Positions 50,475 to 59,487 of a stretch of DNA of 64,000 bases are shown here, piece by piece. The notes beneath the pieces are model-generated. The model was not told the origin of the DNA. It saw nothing but the letters and a program-made list of their open reading frames with translations, and made no database searches. Both the position numbers and the translations under genes were made by a program. Each line of letters begins with the position of its first letter. Position 1 is the first letter of the stretch. This DNA is from Kaistella chaponensis (GTDB taxonomy: Bacteria; Bacteroidota; Bacteroidia; Flavobacteriales; Weeksellaceae), in contig NZ_FTOI01000002.1 of NCBI RefSeq assembly GCF_900156725.1, positions 186,001 to 250,000 on the forward strand. Direction: 5' to 3'.

Positions 50475-50963
50475 ATGGACATTAAAGACATACAGAATCT
50501 TATTAAATTTGTGTCTAAAGCGGAAGTTTCCGAAGTAAAATACAAAACTAAAGATTTCGAAATCACCATTAAAACTCCACTTGGAGGAAACGAAATGACG
50601 TATATGCAGCAACCTGCTGTTTATCATTCTGCACCACAGCAACACGTTTCGCAGGCACCTGCTCAAGTTTCTGCACCGGTTGCAGATGCACCTGCAGCAG
50701 CAAATGTTTCTGATGATAGCAAATTCGTTACCATTAAATCTCCAATGATTGGGACTTTCTATAGAAAACCCGCTCCAGACAAGGACGTTTTTGTAAATGT
50801 TGGCGACGAAGTTTCTACTGGTAAAGTAGTTTGCGTTATCGAAGCAATGAAATTATTCAACCAAATCGAATCTGAAATTTCAGGAAAAATCGTGAAAATT
50901 TTGGTAGACGATATGACGCCTGTAGAATACGATCAGCCTTTATTCTTAGTAGATCCTTCTTAA
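50475..50963 (+). CDS. accB: acetyl-CoA carboxylase biotin carboxyl carrier protein
   Basis: AccB carries biotin between the carboxylase AccC (next gene) and the carboxyltransferase, starting fatty-acid synthesis. The 162-residue protein starts with the family helix MDIKDIQNLIKFVSKAEVSE and then YKTKDFEITIKTP. An Ala/Pro-rich linker of about 40 residues (PQQHVSQAPAQVSAPVADAP) follows, then the biotinyl domain IKSPMIGTFYRKPAPD. The biotin lysine is K126 in EAMKLFNQIESE. The accA gene for the carboxyltransferase alpha subunit is at 61049. Confidence 0.97.
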   Translation: MDIKDIQNLIKFVSKAEVSEVKYKTKDFEITIKTPLGGNEMTYMQQPAVYHSAPQQHVSQAPAQVSAPVADAPAAANVSDDSKFVTIKSPMIGTFYRKPAPDKDVFVNVGDEVSTGKVVCVIEAMKLFNQIESEISGKIVKILVDDMTPVEYDQPLFLVDPS

Positions 50964-51053
50964 AAAATTTTAAATTATAAATTGTAGATTTTAAGTGAAA
51001 TTTCATTTAAAATAATTTAAAATTCAGAATTTAAAATTTAAAATATCAAAAAG
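50964..51053. repeat. AT-rich TTTAAAAT-type intergenic repeat between accB and accC
   Basis: The spacer holds repeated, partly self-complementary units such as ttaaattataaattgtagat and atttaaaatttaaaat. It resembles the ddl-coaD spacer (19942-20010). Confidence 0.4.
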
Positions 51054-52406
51054 ATGTTCAAAAAAATATTAATAGCCAACCGCGGTGAAATTGCAATGCG
51101 GATTCTTCGTACCTGCAAAGAAATGGGCATTAAAACCGTTGCGGTTTATTCTACTGCTGATAAAGACAGTCTTCACGTACGTTTTGCAGATGAAGCAGTT
51201 TGTATCGGTCCTCCTGCGAGTAAAGATTCTTATCTGAAAATTTCAAATATTATTGCAGCTGCAGAGATTACCAATGCAGATGCGATTCATCCAGGATACG
51301 GATTTCTCTCAGAAAATTCAAATTTCTCCAGAATTTGCCAGGAAAACGGAATTAAATTTATTGGCGCAACTCCAGATCAAATCGATCGAATGGGAGACAA
51401 AGCCAATGCAAAAGCGACCATGAAAGAAGCCGGCGTTCCTTGTGTTCCCGGATCTGAAGGTTTGATCGATGGATATGAACAAGCTGCAGTTTTAGCTGCA
51501 GAAATGGGTTATCCTGTCATGATTAAAGCAACAGCAGGTGGTGGCGGAAAAGGAATGCGCGGTGTTTGGAAAGCGGAAGATCTTCATGAATTATGGGATT
51601 CTGCAGTTCAGGAAGCAACTGCTGCTTTTGGAAATGGCGGAATGTACATGGAAAAACTGATTGTGGAACCGCGACATATTGAAATTCAAATTGCGGGTGA
51701 TCAATACGGAAAAGCTTGTCACTTATCGGAAAGAGATTGTTCTGTACAGCGTAGAAATCAAAAATTGACAGAAGAAACACCTTCACCATTTATGACGGAT
51801 GAACTTCGTGAAAAAATGGGCGCTGCTGCAGTAAAAGCTGCAGAATATATCGCGTATGAAGGAGTAGGAACCATCGAGTTCTTAGTGGATAAAGACCGCA
51901 ATTTCTATTTCATGGAAATGAATACCAGAATTCAGGTAGAACATCCGATCACAGAGCAGGTTGTTGATTATGATTTGATTCGCGAGCAGATTCTATTAGC
52001 TTCGGGAACCGCAATTTCAGGAATTAACTATTTGCCAAAACTTCATTCAATCGAATGTAGAATCAATGCAGAAGATCCTTTCAATGATTTCAGACCTTCA
52101 CCAGGAAAAATTACAGAATTGAATATTCCCGGAGGACATGGAATTCGTGTAGATACTCATGTTTACTCAGGTTACACGATTCCGTCTAATTACGATTCGA
52201 TGATTGCGAAGTTGATTACCACTGCACAAACACGTGAAGAGGCGATCGCAAAAATGAAACGTGCATTAGAAGAATTTTACATTGAAGGCGTGAAAACGAC
52301 CATTCCTTTCCATAGACAATTAATGGAAAATCCTGATTATTTGGCAGGAAATTACACTACAAAATTCATGGAAGATTTTGTGATGGATAATAAATTTAAT
52401 TATTAG
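51054..52406 (+). CDS. accC: acetyl-CoA carboxylase, biotin carboxylase subunit
   Basis: AccC carboxylates the biotin on AccB with ATP and bicarbonate. The 450-residue ATP-grasp protein starts with [20 protein letters not shown] and has [20 protein letters not shown], the glycine loop [36 protein letters not shown] and [20 protein letters not shown], with the catalytic Arg and Glu. The C-terminal biotin-carboxylase domain ([19 protein letters not shown]) is complete. It forms a unit with accB and ends at a hairpin terminator at 52430. Confidence 0.98.
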   Translation: MFKKILIANRGEIAMRILRTCKEMGIKTVAVYSTADKDSLHVRFADEAVCIGPPASKDSYLKISNIIAAAEITNADAIHPGYGFLSENSNFSRICQENGIKFIGATPDQIDRMGDKANAKATMKEAGVPCVPGSEGLIDGYEQAAVLAAEMGYPVMIKATAGGGGKGMRGVWKAEDLHELWDSAVQEATAAFGNGGMYMEKLIVEPRHIEIQIAGDQYGKACHLSERDCSVQRRNQKLTEETPSPFMTDELREKMGAAAVKAAEYIAYEGVGTIEFLVDKDRNFYFMEMNTRIQVEHPITEQVVDYDLIREQILLASGTAISGINYLPKLHSIECRINAEDPFNDFRPSPGKITELNIPGGHGIRVDTHVYSGYTIPSNYDSMIAKLITTAQTREEAIAKMKRALEEFYIEGVKTTIPFHRQLMENPDYLAGNYTTKFMEDFVMDNKFNY

Positions 52407-52429
52407 AAGTTTTTTTACTTTATTTATAG

Positions 52430-52455
52430 ATGCCTCTTTTTTGAGGCATTTTTTG
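52430..52455 (+). terminator. terminator between accC and rocD
   Basis: Stem atgcctc at 52430-52436 pairs with gaggcat at 52443-52449, followed by a T run. It lies inside an upstream extension of the rocD frame, arguing against an early rocD start. Confidence 0.75.
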
Positions 52456-52481
52456 TTTTATAAAATTTCGATTATTATCAT

Positions 52482-52489
52482 TAAATTTG
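52482..52489 (+). promoter_or_regulatory. -7 promoter box of rocD
   Basis: TAAATTTG matches TAnnTTTG and lies 14 bases before the ATG at 52504. Confidence 0.4.
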
Positions 52490-52503
52490 TAAAAAGTAAA
52501 TTT

Positions 52504-53784
52504 ATGTCAGAAATAGAAGTCTTAAAAAATTCTCAATATTATATTGATTTAGAAAATCAACACGGCGCTCATAACTATCATCCACTTCCCGTGGTTTTAG
52601 AAAAAGGAGAAGGTGTTTATGTTTGGGATGTCGAAGGAAAAAAATACTATGATTTTCTTTCCGCTTATTCTGCGGTGAATCAAGGTCATTCTCATCCAAA
52701 AATTTTGGCAGCATTAATTGCACAGGCGCAAACTTTAGCTTTAACTTCCCGTGCTTTTTACAATAATGTTTTAGGTCCTTACGAAAAATATGTTACTGAG
52801 TATTTTGGGTTTGATAAAGTTTTGCCCATGAATACTGGCGCCGAAGCTGTAGAAACCGCCATTAAATTATGTCGAAAATGGGCTTATGAAAAAAACGGCA
52901 TTGAAGAAAATGAAGCAACAATTGTGGTTTGTAAAGGAAATTTTCATGGTAGAACAACCACCATTATTTCTTTTTCAGATGATGACAACGCTCGAGATAA
53001 TTTCGGTCCATACACTGGTGGATTTGTAAGTATTCCTTACAATGATATCAAAGCTTTAGAAGAAGTAGCGAAAGATAAAAATGTCATCGGATTTTTGGTA
53101 GAACCTATCCAAGGTGAAGCCGGAGTTTACACACCAGATGAAGATTTTATTGCAAAAGCGCAAGAAATTTGTCATGCTAATAATATGTTATTTATCGCAG
53201 ATGAAGTTCAAACCGGAATTGCCCGTACTGGAAGTTTATTGGCAGTTTGCGGAAATTGTTCTTGTGAAAATCAATGCGAACGACAATTGACCTATACCAA
53301 ACCAGATATTTTGATTTTAGGAAAAGCACTTTCCGGCGGAGCTTATCCAGTTTCTGCAGTTTTAGCAGATGAACACATTATGGAGGTTATCAAACCTGGT
53401 CAACATGGTTCTACATTTGGGGGAAATCCTATTGCTGCGAAAGTAGCAGTTGCTGCGCTGGATGTAGTTGCGGAGGAGAATTTAATTCAAAATGCACGTC
53501 GATTAGGGAATTTATTCCGACAAGAAATGAATCGCATCATCGAAAAGACAGATTTAGTTGTAAAAGTTCGGGGGAAAGGTTTGTTAAACGCAATCATCAT
53601 CAATGATACTCCAGAAAGCGAAACCGCTTGGAATCTTTGTGTAAAGTTGAAAGAAAACGGATTACTCGCAAAGCCAACACATGGAAATATCATTCGTCTT
53701 GCGCCACCTTTGGTTATTACAGAAGAGCAAATTTTAGAATGTGTAGCCATTATCGAGAAAACGATTATGGAATTTAAGAAGTAG
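52504..53784 (+). CDS. rocD: ornithine--oxo-acid aminotransferase
   Basis: RocD converts ornithine and 2-oxoglutarate to glutamate semialdehyde, which closes to pyrroline-5-carboxylate, the substrate of ProC at 30910. The 426-residue class III aminotransferase has [88 protein letters not shown] and [18 protein letters not shown], where K274 binds PLP. Between the last two blocks is an insert with a tight cysteine cluster (C249, C252, C254, C258, in [10 protein letters not shown]). The terminator and -7 box upstream support ATG at 52504. Its end overlaps the convergent glycosyltransferase by 11 bases. Confidence 0.95.
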   Translation: MSEIEVLKNSQYYIDLENQHGAHNYHPLPVVLEKGEGVYVWDVEGKKYYDFLSAYSAVNQGHSHPKILAALIAQAQTLALTSRAFYNNVLGPYEKYVTEYFGFDKVLPMNTGAEAVETAIKLCRKWAYEKNGIEENEATIVVCKGNFHGRTTTIISFSDDDNARDNFGPYTGGFVSIPYNDIKALEEVAKDKNVIGFLVEPIQGEAGVYTPDEDFIAKAQEICHANNMLFIADEVQTGIARTGSLLAVCGNCSCENQCERQLTYTKPDILILGKALSGGAYPVSAVLADEHIMEVIKPGQHGSTFGGNPIAAKVAVAALDVVAEENLIQNARRLGNLFRQEMNRIIEKTDLVVKVRGKGLLNAIIINDTPESETAWNLCVKLKENGLLAKPTHGNIIRLAPPLVITEEQILECVAIIEKTIMEFKK

Positions 53785-54859
53785 ATTTTTTTAAGATCGC
53801 TTCATAAAATTGTAGATAATTATTGGACATCACTTTATAATCATATTGTTTTGTCCAATTTTTTATTTTTAAGGATATTTCTTCTTTATTTTCCCCGTAA
53901 AATTTCATTTTATTTTTAAAGAATTCCGCCATTATTTGAGGCTCGAAATTTTCAAAATAAAAAGCAACATCACCACCAATTTCCGGAAGACTTGTAAAAG
54001 TCGACAGAAAAACCGGTTTCCCAAAAGCCATCGCTTCAATGGGAGGAATACCAAATCCTTCCGCAATGCTTGGGTGACACATCGCACTACAGTTTTGAAT
54101 AAGCGCATATTTTTCCTCTTCAGAAACATTTTTTAGAAAATGAACTCTGTCTTGCAAATTCAACTCTTTTATTCTGTTTCGTAAATTTTCCGCGTACGGA
54201 TTTCTTTCGTCTGAAGCGATCAATACCAAATCTTCATCAATGAAAGGAAGCATTTCTATTAAAGAAAGCTGATTTTTTTTATCGAACAAAACGCCAATAT
54301 TCAGGATGTATTTTTTTTGATTAAAAAATGAAAATTTCTCCAAATCATACATTAGATCTTCGGGAAGTTCCACGCCATTATGAATGACGACGATCTCCTT
54401 TAATTTATTAAACGTAAGAAGGTGTTTGTTTTCCAGCACATCTTTTTTAGCATACTCTGAAATACAAACTAAATAATCTGTGTTTTTCAGATTATTGTTT
54501 ACTTTTCGCAGCATTTTCCTTTTCTTCTTTTCTGAAAGATTTTCATGTAGAAAATTGAGATCGTGAAGGGTGACTACTTTAATTGATTTTTTATAATTCT
54601 TTTGAAAGTAAGATGACAATTGATGGCTTACGTGAATAATGTCGAAACTGGAACTAAAATTTTCATAAAATTTATACCAATTTTTCCACTCAATTTTATT
54701 GGAAAGTTTAAAGTCTAAGGCTGAAAAATCCCCAAAATAAGTAATGTCAAATTGTTTATTTTTATTCTCAGAACCTTTTGCCAGATTCCGGAAAACATTG
54801 GCAATCCCGGAATATGGATAGCGAAGACGTTCTAGATCGAGAAGTATTTTTTTCTTCAT
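53774..54859 (-). CDS. glycosyltransferase, GT4 family (GT-B fold)
   Basis: This 361-residue cytoplasmic enzyme adds a sugar to a growing glycan. The N-terminal domain starts with [20 protein letters not shown]. The C-terminal donor domain has [19 protein letters not shown], a loop before [20 protein letters not shown], and the GT4 signature [20 protein letters not shown], which contains the E-x7-E motif. The gene overlaps the next upstream gene by four bases (ATGA) and the rocD end by 11 bases on the other strand. Sugar and acceptor cannot be read from the sequence. With the other genes to 59315 it forms a glycan assembly locus. Confidence 0.92.
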   Translation of the reverse strand: MKKKILLDLERLRYPYSGIANVFRNLAKGSENKNKQFDITYFGDFSALDFKLSNKIEWKNWYKFYENFSSSFDIIHVSHQLSSYFQKNYKKSIKVVTLHDLNFLHENLSEKKKRKMLRKVNNNLKNTDYLVCISEYAKKDVLENKHLLTFNKLKEIVVIHNGVELPEDLMYDLEKFSFFNQKKYILNIGVLFDKKNQLSLIEMLPFIDEDLVLIASDERNPYAENLRNRIKELNLQDRVHFLKNVSEEEKYALIQNCSAMCHPSIAEGFGIPPIEAMAFGKPVFLSTFTSLPEIGGDVAFYFENFEPQIMAEFFKNKMKFYGENKEEISLKIKNWTKQYDYKVMSNNYLQFYEAILKKSTS

Positions 54860-56001
54860 TTGAAAATTTTATTCATAAGAGCTTCCTCTAATTTTGGATC
54901 GTGATTATTCTGAAAATAGGAAATCGCTTCATTTTTTGTTCGATCGTAAAAAATTTGATCTGTTAATAGCCGATTAATATCTTCGGCGAAAATTTTCGGA
55001 TCATCGCTGACTAAACATCCGTTTTCTTTTTTATTCACCAATCCGTCAACACCTCTTCTGTTCGTAACTACTGGAATTCCATAAGAAAGTGCTTCGATGA
55101 CCTTGATTTTAATTCCTGTTCCGCTTAACATAGGACAAATTGCAACTCTGGAATTTCTATAAAAATCATCAAGATCATCAACCATTCCATATTTAACTAC
55201 ATTTTCGTAGTCGCCTATCTCGCTGCAGATCCTTCCAATAATATGAATTTTTACATCTCTTAAAAAAGGCAAAACTTCTTTCAGAAACCAATTGATTCCT
55301 GCAATATTATGTGGGTTTTTACTTGCAACGTAAATTACATCATAAGTTGCAGTCCTTTTTTCTTTATTAAAATTTAAAGGGAAAGAGACCGGAATTAAAG
55401 TCACTTTTTTATCGGTAAACTGTTCGAAAATATATTCCTCTTCCACTGAATAGGTCCAGATCTCATCAAATTTTCTTAGGATCTGTATCTCATTTTGAAA
55501 GAGTTTTCCAATTTTATCGGTTTTTTTTCTGCTTTGAGCTGTAATGAAATCATGGGTGTCAATAATTAGATAAGGACCTTTTGAAATGCCATCTATGACT
55601 TGTGCCCATGAAGCATAACTGATTATTATGATATCGTACTTTTCTTTATTAATAAAATTTTTAACCTTATTTCTTAAAATAGGATTTGTAATATCGATAG
55701 AAGTACCTTTTAATAATTTCGGAATAATATTAAGAAGTTTATATTGAAAAAATGCTTTTAATTTATTGGTTTTTGACCCTTTTCGATTAATAAGATGAAG
55801 ATTGACGTTAGGGTATTGCGATACAAATTTTTCTTTATTGATCTCGTCCCAATCTCCCCAATCTCCGATAGAAAGAAAATCTACGTCATAATTTGATGAT
55901 AGTCTTTGCAGATAGTGCAGCATTTGACTGGCTCTTGTTAGATTACCCGCTTTTCCCGAAACAGGATTGTCGGGCATGAAATATAAAATTTTCTTCTTCA
56001 T
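54856..56001 (-). CDS. glycosyltransferase, GT4-like (GT-B fold)
   Basis: This 381-residue protein is a GT-B glycosyltransferase of GT4 or a near family. It starts with KKILYFMPDNPVSGKAGNLT, then has ASQMLHYLQRLSSNYDVDFL. In the second half VIYVASKNPHNIAGINWFLK, KIHIIGRICSEIGDY and the donor site AICPMLSGTGIKIKVIEALS, then YGIPVVTNRRGVDGL, match the 'glycosyl transferases group 1_4' pattern. The last base pairs overlap the next gene (ATGA), so the two GT4 genes are translated in tandem. Substrates are unknown. Confidence 0.9.
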   Translation of the reverse strand: MKKKILYFMPDNPVSGKAGNLTRASQMLHYLQRLSSNYDVDFLSIGDWGDWDEINKEKFVSQYPNVNLHLINRKGSKTNKLKAFFQYKLLNIIPKLLKGTSIDITNPILRNKVKNFINKEKYDIIIISYASWAQVIDGISKGPYLIIDTHDFITAQSRKKTDKIGKLFQNEIQILRKFDEIWTYSVEEEYIFEQFTDKKVTLIPVSFPLNFNKEKRTATYDVIYVASKNPHNIAGINWFLKEVLPFLRDVKIHIIGRICSEIGDYENVVKYGMVDDLDDFYRNSRVAICPMLSGTGIKIKVIEALSYGIPVVTNRRGVDGLVNKKENGCLVSDDPKIFAEDINRLLTDQIFYDRTKNEAISYFQNNHDPKLEEALMNKIFK

Positions 56002-56116
56002 ATCGATTATTAACGTAAAGATAATAATTGGTTGATAGCTTCACAAATTTGTTTTTGAATTATATTATATTTGTCCTTTAAAACGATTCAAACTACCTCC
56101 CGAAAAATGTTTTCAA

Positions 56117-56974
56117 ATGATTAAAGCCGGCTTTTTGATTGCCTACGATTACCATTTTATTTTTAATTCTTTACCTCAGATTTATCCTTTTGTTGACGAA
56201 ATTGTTCTCGCCATTGATGTCGATCGGAAAACCTGGATGGGAAATGATTTCGAGGTTTCGGATGATTTTTTTGAAAGAATCGAAGACCTTGACGTGGATC
56301 ATAAAATAAAAATTTATGAGGATCAGTTTTATATAAAAGGCGAAAAGCCCATGGATCTCGAAACTCGGGAGCGCAACATGCTTTCAGATTTTATGGGAGA
56401 CGACTGCTGGAAAATGCAAATTGATTCAGATGAATATTGCTTAAATTTTCAGAAGGTTATTTCCTATTTAAAGAAAAATCAGTTTCTGTTAAAAAAATCA
56501 GCGCCTGAAGTTAATTTTTTGCCGGTTTGGATCACTTTGTTTAAGCAAAATGAAAGGGGATTTTTTATCATAAAACCCTGCACGGAAAACTTCAGCATGA
56601 TTTTTAATCGACCAAAGTATAAATATGCAAGAAATTCTGAAGGATTGGATCTGAAGATTGACTATCAGGTTATTCATCAGTCATGGGCAAGAACTGAAGA
56701 GGAAATTCTTACAAAAATCCAAAATTGGGGGCACGCTCACGATTTTAATGTGGAATCTTTTTACGGAAAATGGGAAGCGCTCAATGAAAATAACTATAAA
56801 GAATATTTTGATTTCCATCCAATTTACAAAGGTTTTTGGGAAAAATTAGAATTTATAGAGGCGAAAAATATAACTGAACTTTTAGAAAAATTAGAGCAGA
56901 CAACGAATTTGCAGCCAATTAAAGTGAGTTCAAAATTAAAAAAGCTACGGATGAAAAGCTTTCTAGGAATTTAA
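56117..56974 (+). CDS. putative glycosyltransferase (GT2-like, GT-A fold)
   Basis: This 285-residue protein starts with KAGFLIAYDYHFIFNSLPQI and has VDEIVLAIDVDRKTWMGNDF and a metal-type acidic motif in WKMQIDSDEYCLNFQKVISY (DSDEY as DxD). Large aromatic residues are frequent towards the C-terminus (FYGKWEALNENNYKEYFDFH). I read it as a GT-A family glycosyltransferase of GT2 type, but the similarity is limited. It is the only plus-strand gene in the glycan locus, and its last 12 bases overlap the end of the convergent GT2 gene. Its promoter region is the divergent gap 56002-56116. Confidence 0.65.
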   Translation: MIKAGFLIAYDYHFIFNSLPQIYPFVDEIVLAIDVDRKTWMGNDFEVSDDFFERIEDLDVDHKIKIYEDQFYIKGEKPMDLETRERNMLSDFMGDDCWKMQIDSDEYCLNFQKVISYLKKNQFLLKKSAPEVNFLPVWITLFKQNERGFFIIKPCTENFSMIFNRPKYKYARNSEGLDLKIDYQVIHQSWARTEEEILTKIQNWGHAHDFNVESFYGKWEALNENNYKEYFDFHPIYKGFWEKLEFIEAKNITELLEKLEQTTNLQPIKVSSKLKKLRMKSFLGI

Positions 56975-57895
56975 TTTTTGGAACTCCCCTTCCAAAACTG
57001 CTTTTACCTGAGTGGTGAAAAAAGAGAAATTTTTTTTAGTATTTCCCTTAAATCCTAAAAATCTTTTCTGTGCTTCGTAAAGATAACTTTTAATCAAAGA
57101 TTTGTGCGGGATTTGATAGAGTCTGCACATGTAAATTCGGTTTCTTGTCATATAAAACTGGTAAAAATCACCTTTATCACTCATTTCATGATAAGCTACA
57201 ACATTGGTAAGAATTGCCTGTTTATACTTAGGATATTGTTTTAGACGGTAACACCATTCTGCCTCTTCAAAATACATGAAGAAATCTTCTCTCATTTTCC
57301 CGAGAATCTCAACTGTTTCTTTTTTGAACATGAGTGCGCTTCCATTTACATAGTCGATTCGATAGTTTTTTTCCGAAGAATTTACTTCTTCGACATTTCT
57401 TCCATAATGAAGATGATCAGATTCAAAACACTTTTCTGGCTTTAAAATTCCACCATCTGAAAAGATAATATTTCTATCGTATTTGTCACAAATTCTTGGG
57501 CCGACGAAAAGCAGTTCTTTTTCATTCGAAATAGTTTCGTACAAAGTGCTGATCGTTTTTAAAGGAATTTCAATGTCAGGATTTAGGATGAGAAAAACGA
57601 TCTTTCCATCATTGATTGCATGGGCAATTGCGATGTTATTTCCTTTCGCATAGCCTCCATTTTCGGGAGATTTAATAAAATTAAGATTATTTTTTTGACT
57701 AAAATCTTCGAGGCTTTTTCGGTCTTCAATTTTAGAATGGTTATCTATTATATAAAATATTGATGAAGAAATTCCTTCAGCTATTAATTGAGTTACTTGG
57801 TTTGCTATTTTACCTGCTGTATTATAATTGAGTATAATGATCGCAAGATTTCCCAAGCTATTAGTTTCTTTCATAATCATTGTTAAATCTTTCAA
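56963..57895 (-). CDS. glycosyltransferase family 2 (rhamnosyltransferase-like)
   Basis: This protein of up to 310 residues is a GT2 inverting glycosyltransferase with the start LAIIILNYNTAGKIANQVTQ. It has IIDNHSKIEDRKSLEDF, ENGGYAKGNNIAIAHAINDG, the FLILNPDIEIPLKTI DxD-like motif, and DFFMYFEEAEWCYRLKQYPK with the catalytic-base ED/EE region. The C-terminal part resembles rhamnosyltransferases (VVAYHEMSDKG). A second ATG seven codons in (57874) is an equally good start. It follows the GT90 gene, with 124 bases between. Confidence 0.92.
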   Translation of the reverse strand: MKDLTMIMKETNSLGNLAIIILNYNTAGKIANQVTQLIAEGISSSIFYIIDNHSKIEDRKSLEDFSQKNNLNFIKSPENGGYAKGNNIAIAHAINDGKIVFLILNPDIEIPLKTISTLYETISNEKELLFVGPRICDKYDRNIIFSDGGILKPEKCFESDHLHYGRNVEEVNSSEKNYRIDYVNGSALMFKKETVEILGKMREDFFMYFEEAEWCYRLKQYPKYKQAILTNVVAYHEMSDKGDFYQFYMTRNRIYMCRLYQIPHKSLIKSYLYEAQKRFLGFKGNTKKNFSFFTTQVKAVLEGEFQKLNS

Positions 57896-58019
57896 TATCG
57901 TCTTAAGTAAATTAAATTCCTGTTTGTACCTCGGAAAAACTAAAGGTTAAGTTTACTACTTAATTCGGAGTTTAATCAATTTACTAAATCAATGCAATCA
58001 ATAGTGTTATAAAATTTTT

Positions 58020-58967
58020 TTACTGATTGTTTCCTATTGTTTTAAAGTATTTCTCCAGTACCAGTAACGAAGTTAAACGCTCAACGCCTTTATTAAAAAA
58101 CTGCGCACAATGCTCATGAGCGTTCTGAATAATTTCAGCACATTTATCCGGATGTTGTAGAAAAAAATTAAGTTGTTCTTCTAAATTCGAAAAATCGTCT
58201 TTAATTTCGATGTAATGTTTTCCCGCAATCAATTTACCTTCCATAAACCAAGTCTCCATTGTGGGTTTGGGCATTACTGCTATTGAATTAGAAGACATGA
58301 TCCATTTTAAATTTGTGGCAACATCGTTCCCTTGCAAACTTAAAATAAACTTATAATCAAGGTGTTCTTCTATTGATATTTTTGGTTTTTTCCATTCATT
58401 ATTTTCATAATCATTGGTCTGACCTAAATTACATAATGCATGATTGAAATATTTGGTGTAGAAATCGATTCTGTTTTTTTGATTTCCAAAAATTGCTCCT
58501 CTTCCAATTAAGAAATCTTTTTTCTGCTTAAATTCTTTATCGTTTGAAACCCAGATAAAATGTCTGGCTTTATCAAGATTTAATAAAATACTGTTCTGAT
58601 TATTGTCGGCAATTGGGCGACTTTTAACAATGCTTGGCGTTGAGGGAATGTCAGTAATATCACCAAACAAAAAATTAATTGGTTGTGATTTAGGGAAATG
58701 TTTTGCAAATTGATAAGTATCAAAATAATAAGATTTTGGTGTTTTGGGCTTTTCCAAATCCTTAATTGTTACTCCAGCTATAATCGTCCTTCTTTCATTT
58801 AATTTATTATAATAGGAAACCCGTTGGTCAACTTTGCTTAATTCCTCCGCTGTTAGTTTTTTCTTTAACTGATTAATTTTTTTAGAAAATTCTTGAACCG
58901 GAAATCGACTGATAATCAATCCTTCAATATAATATGAAAGTTTATTTTTTTTAAGAATTTTCAGCAT
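58020..58967 (-). CDS. GT90-type glycosyltransferase (CAP10/LPS-modifying family)
   Basis: This 315-residue protein fits the GT90 family, which includes fungal capsule xylosyltransferase CAP10 and lipopolysaccharide-modifying enzymes of bacteria. Marks are FGDITDIPSTPSIVKSRPI and NSILLNLDKARHFIWVSNDK, GRGAIFGNQKNRIDFYTKYF, ISIEEHLDYKFILSLQGNDV and NLKWIMSSNSIAVMPKPTME, then the ETWFMEGKLIAGKHYIEIKD segment. It starts seven bases after the cupin gene and is probably co-transcribed with it. A role in a surface glycan is likely; the sugar is unknown. Confidence 0.85.
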   Translation of the reverse strand: MLKILKKNKLSYYIEGLIISRFPVQEFSKKINQLKKKLTAEELSKVDQRVSYYNKLNERRTIIAGVTIKDLEKPKTPKSYYFDTYQFAKHFPKSQPINFLFGDITDIPSTPSIVKSRPIADNNQNSILLNLDKARHFIWVSNDKEFKQKKDFLIGRGAIFGNQKNRIDFYTKYFNHALCNLGQTNDYENNEWKKPKISIEEHLDYKFILSLQGNDVATNLKWIMSSNSIAVMPKPTMETWFMEGKLIAGKHYIEIKDDFSNLEEQLNFFLQHPDKCAEIIQNAHEHCAQFFNKGVERLTSLLVLEKYFKTIGNNQ

Positions 58968-58973
58968 TGTAAT

Positions 58974-59315
58974 CTATCTTTCATAATCATCATCTAACCT
59001 CACAATATCATCTTCCCCAAAATATGTTCCGGTTTGGACTTCAATAAAAACCACGGGTTCCGAACTTCTATTTTCGATACGGTGTTTTGACCCCAAAGGA
59101 ATATGAATACTTTCTCCATATTTCAATTGGTGTTCGATCTCATTTAGAACTACAACAGCTTCTCCTTCTATAATAGTCCAGAATTCCTGGCGATGATGGT
59201 GATACTGATAAGAAAGTCTTTGCCCTGGATTCACTTCAATTCTCTTTAATTTATAATTCGGCTCATCTGCCAAAACATAATATTTTCCCCAAGGTCTCTC
59301 GCCGATTTCTAACAT
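58974..59315 (-). CDS. stand-alone phosphomannose-isomerase-type cupin (ManC C-terminal-like)
   Basis: This protein of 113 residues, when started at the ATG at 59315, is a cupin like the C-terminal mannose-6-phosphate isomerase domain of ManC. It has RPWGKYYVLADEPNYKLKRI, VNPGQRLSYQYHHHRQEFWT with the metal histidines, and VVLNEIEHQLKYGESIHIPL, then GSKHRIENRSSEPVVFIEVQ. A -7 box at 59334-59341 overlaps the in-frame TTG at 59336, so the later ATG is right. No guanylyltransferase part is present. It heads the glycan genes and may isomerise mannose-6-phosphate or act on another sugar phosphate. Confidence 0.88.
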   Translation of the reverse strand: MLEIGERPWGKYYVLADEPNYKLKRIEVNPGQRLSYQYHHHRQEFWTIIEGEAVVVLNEIEHQLKYGESIHIPLGSKHRIENRSSEPVVFIEVQTGTYFGEDDIVRLDDDYER

Positions 59316-59333
59316 AGTTGTATTATTTACCTG

Positions 59334-59341
59334 CAAAAATA
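59334..59341 (-). promoter_or_regulatory. -7 promoter box of the cupin-GT90 unit
   Basis: The minus strand reads TATTTTTG, 18 bases before the ATG at 59315. Confidence 0.45.
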
Positions 59342-59458
59342 AGTAATTTTATGCAATAGGAAGATTCGAATTTTCCGCCCGTTGAAAAAGATCAGGATGG
59401 GATTGCTTTCATTGGTTAAAACAATGGGATTTAAGAGATGAATGGAGGAATTTTTCTT

Positions 59459-59466
59459 TAAATTTG
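59459..59466 (+). promoter_or_regulatory. -7 promoter box of gltX
   Basis: TAAATTTG lies 21 bases before the ATG at 59488 and covers the in-frame TTG at 59464, so the ATG is the better start. Confidence 0.45.
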
Positions 59467-59487
59467 CAACTTAAAATTTTAAGGAAA

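Noticed and set aside
52441-52503. Earlier start for rocD ([10 protein letters not shown]...)
   Set aside because: The region holds the accC terminator and a -7 box; the enzyme family starts near [13 protein letters not shown].
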